Shown here: positions 57,085-64,000 of the stretch, piece after piece
Position numbering within the stretch: the first letter of the stretch is position 1
How the letters are laid out: every line of letters starts with the position of its first letter
Source of the DNA: Catenaria anguillulae PL171
Taxonomy: Eukaryota > Blastocladiomycota > Blastocladiomycetes > Blastocladiales > Catenariaceae
NCBI GenBank assembly: GCA_002102555.1
Contig: MCFL01000050.1
Span: 62,001 to 126,000 of the forward strand
DNA: 64,000 nt
Direction: 5' to 3'
Program-made: the position numbers and the translations under genes
Notes under the pieces: generated by a model
Databases searched by the model: none
Told to the model about the DNA's origin: nothing
Seen by the model: only the letters and a program-made list of their open reading frames with translations

Positions 57085-59219
57085 CTAATCCTTCTTGTCA
57101 GTGCCCATCCTGGCCCTCCGCCGCCTCTTACTCGATCCACCCCCATTCTGCATCCGCTTGGTCAATCCCCGCAAACTCTTGCTTGCCAACTCTTCCCTAC
57201 TCAACGGCCGATCCTCATCCGCATCCTCATCCGAATCCTCATTGTCACCTGTATTCGGCGCAACGATCTGCACCACGACCGCTGTGGGGCCGCGAAGATG
57301 TGCATTTCCACCTGCCGGTGCGCCCGCCGACCCGGCGCCGCCGCCATTTGCATCCCTGCCCTCGGCCGATGTCGGCGCGGCAGATCCGGGCGCGCTTCCA
57401 CTTGACCCGTTTCCATTTGCGCCAGCTGGGGCATTGGGCCCCGTGGGACTGGCTGACGCGAGCTTGGCGCGCGGATTGGTGGCAATTTGGTGCAGAATCA
57501 AAAGGTCATTGACGCGTTCTTCGATGCTGGCCAGGTGCGACAGCAGCGCGTCGGCGGTCGAGGCGCCAGCGGGCAGTTTGATGTCGGCCATGATGAACGG
57601 GTTGGTCGTAATGGCCGACGAGGCTGCGGGTTGCTGTGGCGAGGTGGGCGACGAAACGGCCGTGGAAGAAGCCGATGGACCAATGTTGGATGACGACGAG
57701 GCGGCTGGAGGGCCAGTCACGGCCGCAGCAGCTGCTGCTGCGGCGGCGGCTTCTGCGTCGTCAGCCGCCACAGGGGTCGTGGACGTGACTGTGACGTTAC
57801 TGGACCGGAACGCGTCAACGAGCTTGAGGACATTTTCGTACAGGCCCGTGACCATGGCCTGGATCTCGTCATTGTGCGCCTGCAATTGCATGCTCTTGTC
57901 CCTCGCATCTTGCAAATGCTTTTCCAACACTCGCAGACGTTTGTTGCGATTGACATCTGCGCGCTTGTTTTCGTCGTCCATGCCGTCGATTTGCCGCTGG
58001 ATCCGCACAAGCTCCTCGCCAATCTTTTCCACCTCGTTGTTGACCTGGTTGACATAGTTGAAGAGCGAAAAGTTTTGCTCTTCCACGTCCTTGAACCGCT
58101 GCACGAGCTCGTCGAGCGATTTCACGCCCGTGACTTCTTGGATGTGATTGAGCACCTTTTCGTACGAGGCCACCGACACGTTGAGCACGTCTTGCGAGGA
58201 CGACGAGGCTTTCGACAAGCCCGCACCAGGGGCGCCAGCCGCGGCACCTGCGCCGCCCTTGGGCTGTAAGCGGCCGGGCGAGTTGGAGGGCGAGATGGAC
58301 GAGGCGGTTGGGTCGAGCCCGGCACTGCCCAGAAGAAGTGCGCCTGCGTGACGGTCGGCTGCCTTGGTCGCAAGGAAATTGCGCAGTTTGCGGTCTTGCT
58401 CGAGCGTGCGGTCGAGTTCCTTGATTTCTTGAATGTATGCTTGGTATTCCTTTTCGGCTTTTTCCGACAGGATGAGGATTTTGGCTTGTGCTTCATCGCT
58501 GTAGTTGTGCCGAGTTGAAGCATGTCAAGTAAGACATCCAATAGTGGAAAGAACAGGTGGCATGTGGCGTACCGTGCTTCATAGGCTGCATTGGAACTCT
58601 CAATGATCTCGGCCATGGCCTTCTTTTGCTCGGTCAACTCACGCTCAAACTTTGTGTACACGGTATCAAACACCAACCGCTCCCTCCTCAAGTTGTCAAT
58701 CAATCCCCTGAATCGCTTGTTGTTGGCGAGCGCCCGGTTGTACTTGACGAGCGCCTGGTCCAGCCTGTTTTCTAGAATGCGAATCTGCTTTTCAATGGCA
58801 AGCGAATTGACCATGGCCGCATTCACGCCGCCCATTTGCTGTCGCTGCTTGGCCATGGCCTTATGAATCTCGTCCATTTCCTTGTCGAGCTCGCCAATAT
58901 GCTCGGCAGCCGTCTTCATGCGCCGCTGATGCAAATCTGCGCGCTGGTGCAAGATCTCGGCCTTTTCGGACCCTGTCCCGTTGCGTTTGGTGTCTTCAAT
59001 GCGCCGCTGGGCTAGGGCCAGTTCTTGCAGCAAGTACTCGTTGTCACGGCGGAGTTTGTCGATGGCTGACCGCTGCTTTTTGATGAGCTGGCGGGCTTCT
59101 TCAGCATAGGATTTGCGCTCGGATTCCATGACGCGGAAGGTCCGCTGCAGTTTGGAGTATTCGAGCTCGACGGCACCGTCGTTGGCTTCGCCCGACGTGA
59201 CAGATTGCGCGCGGCTCAT
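57085..59219 (-). CDS. Outer dynein arm docking complex coiled-coil protein (ODA1/CCDC114/CCDC63 type)
   Basis: Axonemal protein of the complex that seats outer dynein arms on doublet microtubules. Exons 59219-58573 and 58498-57085 total 2061 nt (686 aa; CCDC114 and ODA1 are about 650-750). Coiled coil predominates: LEYSKLQRTFRVMESERKSY near residue 20 is the family signature, followed by EARQLIKKQRSAIDKLRRDN, ENRLDQALVKYNRALANNKR, DNLRRERLVFDTVYTKFERE and, after the intron, EVEKIGEELVRIQRQIDGMD. A low-complexity Ala/Gly/Ser tail ends in a basic cluster (KRRRRARMGTDKKD). The start is the first in-frame ATG (the upstream extension begins at TTG). With DNAAF3 it indicates a motile flagellated stage. 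Confidence 0.88.
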
Positions 59220-60203
59220 GGCGAATGGTTCAAGATGGGATGGGTTGTTCAGGGCAGGGGATGTGCAGACAGCTTTCAACGGTTGGGCTCAAGGGCGGAT
59301 CTAGTGAATTGCATGAGGTTGCATTGGGTCAAGGTCCTGTTTGCTCAGGCATTTGTCGAGGTGAACTGGCAGGCATGATGCTTTCAGTAGCTGAGAACAA
59401 AAATAGGGAACATCTCGAAGCACACAGACAGTGACGCGTCAACAAAACAAAGGGCTAGTGCGTCCGTCTCCAAGCTGGAAATGTCGAGCGGCGGGATCGA
59501 ACGAACATAAGAACAGGATTGAGATGAAGGCGAAGAGGTGAAATAGGTCGGGGGACGCATGTTGGCAAAGCGAATGCCTGGTGGTGGGATGCATCTCCGG
59601 TGTTTGGACCACCGCGCGCGAATGAAGAAGCCTTCTAGAGCGCGACGAGAGAAGAAGTCGAGAAGGCAGAAGGCGAGAACGTGGCTGGCTCGAGCTCAGT
59701 CACAGTCACCTGGCTCGAGCTCTTTTTCAGTTCAGAGTCTTGTCTTGTCAGCAGACCACAGCCGCCAAGTCGATGGCACCATCAGCCATCAGCCAGCGAA
59801 TTTCGAAGCTGAAGGCAAGAATCAATGCACGCTATCCATAGTATTCGCCAAAAAGTACTGTATGAAACTCTGAGCATTTGCCCCGCACCGGCTGCTGCCT
59901 TGATCTCCACTGCCCGTTTCGTTGTCACCGCCGGTCGTTGCCACTCTGCCTGTTACTCGCCACATTGCGCCGCCCACTGCCGCCGCTCACCAACCACCCA
60001 CCACGCAAACGCAAACGCTCCTTCCAGCCAGCCAGTGGCAGCCCGCACTCGCTCCACCCTTTACCCCCTACAAGCACTTTGCATGCAGGCAGCCAGACTG
60101 ACGCACATACTCGCTCCTGTTGCTGCTGCACACGTGCCTTACCCTGAATCCGTCTTTAGTTATTGATTCATCTGTCCTGCAATCCGAGAAACCTACCCCA
60201 AAA
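59220..60203. promoter_or_regulatory. Divergent intergenic region, ODA docking gene / RAB5
   Basis: 984 bp between two divergent starts, pyrimidine-rich over the last 300 bp before RAB5. No further gene recognised. Confidence 0.45.
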
Positions 60204-61492
60204 ATGTCTGCCCCCGCCGCCGCCGCCGCCGCTGCCGCAACTCCCGTCCAGGTCAAGCTCGTACTCCTTGGTGGGTTTCTTCTCTTCACGCCGCCTGCCG
60301 ATGCCCAAGCTTTGGCAGTGCCGATCCGGCGCGTCCATCCTACGGGCTAAGCGACCTCTGGCATCTTCTGCCCAACTGACATGCTCATTTACCCATGCCA
60401 CTTGCCACTTGAAATCAAATAGGCCAAGGTATGTCCTCGCTTTCGTCGCGCACGTCTTTCCAATGCTCCATGAACTCTCACCGCTCCGTCTCATGCACCT
60501 GTCCAATTGAATAGCCGCCGTCGGCAAGTCGTCGCTTGTGCTTCGGTTTGTTCGCAACGAGTTCCAAGAGAACCGTGAACCCACCATTGGCGGTGCGCCT
60601 TTTGGTTTTGCTGATGACCTGTTGGTTTCGATGTGCATTGCTGACGCACCCTGACCTTTTACTTCCGATTTTCTTGCTCAGCCGCTTTCCTGACGCAAAA
60701 GTGCAAGGTCGACGACAAGGTGGTCAAGTTTGAGATTTGGGATACAGGTCGGTTTTCATTCTCTCGCCTTTGCTATTTCGTCCATACCTTGTGCTTCCAT
60801 CATCATGATTCCCTTGGCTCGTGGCATGGCCATCAGCTCGTCTCATGCTTGCGCCCAAGCCCGGAAATCGGACCCCACGTTCACTCGTTACGCAAACACG
60901 CAGCATCCCTCAAACCCTCACACGTTTTTTCCCCATCCATGTCACTCACCTCCCTCAACACCTATGCTCCACCATGACATTTTCCAGCCGGCCAAGAGCG
61001 CTTCCACTCGCTCGCGCCCATGTACTACCGCAACGCCCTCGCCGCCATTGTCGTGTATGACGTGACGTCGGCGCAATCCTTTGACAAGGCCAAGTCGTGG
61101 GTCAAGGAGCTGCAGCTTCAAGGAAACGCAAACATTGTCATTGCACTTGCAGGCAACAAGATTGACTTGGTCAAGTCCGAGGGCGAGAGCGTGCGCGAGG
61201 TGGCCGAAGACGAAGCCAAGGCATATGCACAGGAAACGGGCCTCTTGTTCTTTGAGACGAGTGCCAAGGACGGGACAGGCGTCGAGACTATTTTCAACGA
61301 TATTGGTATGTGGCTTTTCACTCCCCTTTCTCATGTGTATGCGCTACTCACTCGCTCGTCTTGGTCGTGCCCACGTCTCGTATCACAGCCAAGAAGATTC
61401 CGTTTGAGCAGATTCTCGCAAAGAACAATGCACCCCGTCAAGGCGTCAACCTGCACGAGCCGCAGGCGCCTGCACCCAAGGGGTGTTGCTAA
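60204..61492 (+). CDS. RAB5: RAB5-family small GTPase (Ypt51/Vps21)
   Basis: Early-endosome Rab GTPase controlling vesicle tethering and fusion. Six exons, 60204-60270, 60423-60428 (6 nt), 60515-60592, 60682-60747, 60988-61305 and 61389-61492, total 639 nt (212 aa), all GT-AG. Exon 1 ends at KLVLLG, the micro-exon GCCAAG supplies GlnAla codon bases, and exon 3 continues [11 protein letters not shown], restoring the P-loop GQAAVGKSS. The effector loop [18 protein letters not shown] is characteristic of Rab5. Switch II is [22 protein letters not shown] and ETSAKDG are the guanine-base motifs. The C-terminus PKGCC ends in the two cysteines that are geranylgeranylated. The N-terminus is an Ala run ([14 protein letters not shown]). 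Confidence 0.95.
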
Positions 61493-63995
61493 ACTGTGCC
61501 GTGCCGTCAGTCGAGCTGTTTTTTTGTTTTTTTTTTTGTTAAGCTTTGTTGCCGGTTCCTTGTCCTTTTCCCTCCTTTCGATCAAACCCCCGCTCCTCTC
61601 TGTCATTTGCCTGCCCGAGCATTTTCTCTTCATGGCGGATCTCTCCTTCTCTCCCTCCCTTTTTCCTTGATTATGTATTCTCGTTTCTCTCCCGGCTGCG
61701 CGTCTCCTCGCACGGATTCGTATTCGCTCTCCACCCTTCTGATTCGTTGCCTGCCACTCCTTTTGTCGTCTACTGTCGGTCATACGTTTACCGATTCATC
61801 TATGTACATTTGATTCACTGTTGACTGTGGCAAATTGAGTCGTGCATCGTGCACTCGTGCCAAGACTTGTGTTCGCGGTGCTGCTTTCATGGATATCGTG
61901 CAAGTGTGCGCAAATGCAACCATGACTGCGGGCACCTCTGTAAACCAGCTGCGGACAACGTGTGTCTCGACGTGGAGTGATTGGTGTTTGGCTCGCATAA
62001 GAGCGGCACGCTCTGTTTGAGGATTTTCATTGTAGCCGCCGACGCTGACGAGCCCATTCCCGTGTTGGGCACAGCGGCAATCGGCAGGAACCGCCCGCGT
62101 CGCCGTACATACTGTACCCACCATCCACGCCGTGAATTCCTGCCTCATGCTTGTATGTACGTAGGCCGCCGACAATATGGTCCGCCAAGGGATTGACATA
62201 GACGGTAGCGTAGGTGCCTACCCGCCGCCGACGGACGATGAACAATCAATGGGGCGCGACATACCCCGTTAGCTTTGTAGGCACAGATGGTGTTTGGGGG
62301 TCAAGAACGGGAGAAGGAGAAGAGAGCGTTGCTGACGGGTGTCGACGCGATCAGGCACGGTAGGTGTGGAGAAACGAGGCGAGGGTCGGAAACGGTAAAT
62401 GTCACATGTCGCGAGAGCGAGGGGCATGAAGTTAATGAAATTTGACGGCATATGGGTCATGTGAAGTCGGAACCGGGAACTGACAGCAGCTTTGTCAGTT
62501 CATTTATATAATATGCAACAACGTATAAAACAGAGCGTTGGTACATACAGGTCTAGCTTCCGTGAGCTCGACGCGATGCTCCCGGAACGCAGCCCGGAAC
62601 GAGTCGGAGCGCAATTCGTTTGCGACTCTGCGGTTCAAGCATAGCGCCAATTAGACGGACGGGCGGAGCGTGACCTATCCAAACACATGTGCCTCATGTG
62701 TTGAGTGGGGAACGAACTTGGCGACAATGAGAAAACGTCGCGATCTTGGTCGTAGCGGCAAATGTACAGCTCGGCCGCTTGGCCGATAACATGAGTAGGT
62801 AGCAGAAAGTCAGTGGAGCACAGGTCAAGAGGCAGGTAGCGAGCGTCCTGTTTGGCCCGCCCGTCAATCTGTACACGGCCAGTCTCGCGACGCCGCCGTC
62901 AATGACCGAGAGCGCGTCAACATCCAAACCGTTCCGCAACCTCCTTTCGCGTTGAGACATGCGGTCGGAACGGAACGGGGACCGAGCGGCGCAACATGCA
63001 TGCACATATACCCGCCACTTGCATTCCAATGAGCCGGGACAGGCGGACGTCAATGCCACCCACAATGATCCGCGCGATAATGTGGAGTTAAAGATTGTGA
63101 TCAGCCGTGTTCCTTGTCTCATGTTGTTGCCTGTTTGAGCAAAGGGCGCGTTGAGGCTCATTCCGGGTGATCATTCCGCTCCAGCAGATCCATTGTTCCG
63201 ACGCGCTTCCCTGCAGTTTCCGACGGGTCCCGTCCCTTTCCATCTGAGCAAGCCTCGATCGCATCAGTTTGTTGTTTGGTGTGCCTTTTCATCAAGTGTG
63301 TCAACGAAGGGCCTGGTTCCTATCAGTCGTTGATAAGGGCTCGAGGGCACATGAGTGGCAGGGGCTGTGCACCATGAGAGGCGCAGAACTGGTAAGAAAG
63401 GATGCGTCATTGTTGCTTGGGCAACGTTGGTGAGGCCAAAGGTCGGAACGAGGAAGCGAAAGTTGCCGATGTTTTGTTGATGTGGGCGGCCTCAAAAGAG
63501 CATGGTGCATGAGTGCGACGTCTGACGTTGAATGTGCTCACAGCTTCCACACCCGCATTCCTCATGTCGCTCGCTCACGACCAGTGCCACCAGAAAAAGT
63601 ATAAAACCAAAGCGATCCCCCATAGTTGGAAAGTTTACAAACCCGCTTTCCTTGACCGTAGTGCTTGGTTGAACGTCTATTCCCTTCGATTTCAAGCTCC
63701 AAACCCATCCCAATCCATTCGACCCCACTCCCGCATCCATCCCATCCTGCTCCCAACGTCTTGCGTCCGCAACCAAGCAGTATCTTGCTAGTTTCCAACT
63801 GGTCTCGCACACACTGTTGTCGTCGTCGTTGTCTTTTCTGTCCATTATTCCGCTCCTTTCTTGCGTGTGTGTGTGTGTGTGTGATTTGTTGGATTCTCGC
63901 CCCGTGTTCCCCTTGATTCCCACCCCCACCCACTTCTCCCGCCCGCCCACCCCCTCCCAATTCCAAATACAAGCGTTGCATCGTGAGACATCATC
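61493..63995. other. Gene-poor right end
   Basis: 2.5 kb without a convincing gene. 61500-61800 is T-rich and fits the RAB5 3' UTR. Minus-strand frames at 61780-62199 and 62694-63161 have no recognisable features. From 63600 the plus strand becomes pyrimidine-rich like the leaders elsewhere in this window, and an ATG at 63996 may start a gene that continues beyond the edge. Confidence 0.45.
63865..63882. repeat. (GT)9 microsatellite
   Basis: Nine perfect GT dinucleotides in pyrimidine-rich sequence just before the right edge. Confidence 0.95.
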
Positions 63996-64000
63996 ATGTT

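Noticed and set aside
57095-58057. 320-codon plus-strand ORF opposite the ODA docking gene
   Set aside because: Antisense shadow; the minus strand gives the conserved coiled coil with a matching splice junction.
59485-59515. GTTCGATCCC on the minus strand, a possible tRNA T-arm
   Set aside because: There is no A-box upstream and no cloverleaf pairing.
61780-63161. Minus-strand ORFs at the right end as genes
   Set aside because: No conserved-looking composition, no splice logic linking them, and no recognisable motif.
1-64000. CRISPR arrays, IS elements, operons, viral insertions
   Set aside because: No regularly spaced repeats, transposase or capsid motifs were seen; the gene structure is eukaryotic with introns.

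Overview
The window is nuclear DNA of a zoosporic (flagellated) fungus, most likely Blastocladiomycota or a chytrid. The case for a fungus is a secreted fungalysin (M36) protease, an ARE/SOAT-type MBOAT acyltransferase, and GC-rich multi-exon genes with short GT-AG introns (mostly 50-150 bp). The case for a motile cell is two genes needed only for axonemal dynein: DNAAF3 and an outer-dynein-arm docking coiled-coil protein. The lineage assignment is an inference.

Layout. 0.8-3.4 kb: CaMKK-type kinase (-). 3.9-7.6 kb: one weak small gene, then gene-poor DNA with a decayed, internally duplicated coding relic. 7.7-15.3 kb: CTU2/NCS2 (-) divergent from DNAAF3 (+), a conserved-looking orphan (-) divergent from a small CHY-type zinc protein (+), and a basic Ser-rich protein (+). 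15.8-18.9 kb: alanyl-tRNA synthetase with a presequence-like first exon. 19.2-21.6 kb: a disturbed stretch with a broken ORF, unassigned exons and a copied 3' tail of the AlaRS gene. 21.8-31.5 kb: two head-to-tail paralogues (-) of an N-terminally anchored alpha-solenoid plus SPRY-like protein. 31.8-40.8 kb: OLA1 (-), fungalysin (-, with an apparent C-terminal frameshift), a YbaK-like aminoacyl-tRNA deacylase (+) and a sterol/diacylglycerol acyltransferase (-). 41.7-46.9 kb: a receptor-like cyclic-nucleotide phosphodiesterase whose ectodomain is a 5'-nucleotidase fold without its metal ligands. 47.1-52.1 kb: a PPR-like protein (-), then two divergent paralogous single-pass membrane proteins. 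53.3-61.5 kb: a poly-Q C2H2 transcription factor (+), the ODA docking protein (-) and RAB5 (+), whose P-loop is completed by a 6-nt micro-exon. 61.5-64 kb: no gene recognised; a new gene may start at the right edge.

How the genes relate. This is ordinary eukaryotic gene order, not an operon. Recurrent themes are translation fidelity (AlaRS, CTU2, the YbaK-like deacylase, OLA1), flagellar assembly (DNAAF3, ODA docking protein) and signalling (CaMKK, PDE, RAB5). The most unusual items are the pseudo-nucleotidase/PDE receptor, the tandem solenoid-SPRY pair, the divergent membrane-protein pair, the RAB5 micro-exon and the AlaRS tail duplication. Gene models come from reading frames, splice signals and remembered family consensus; no database search was run.
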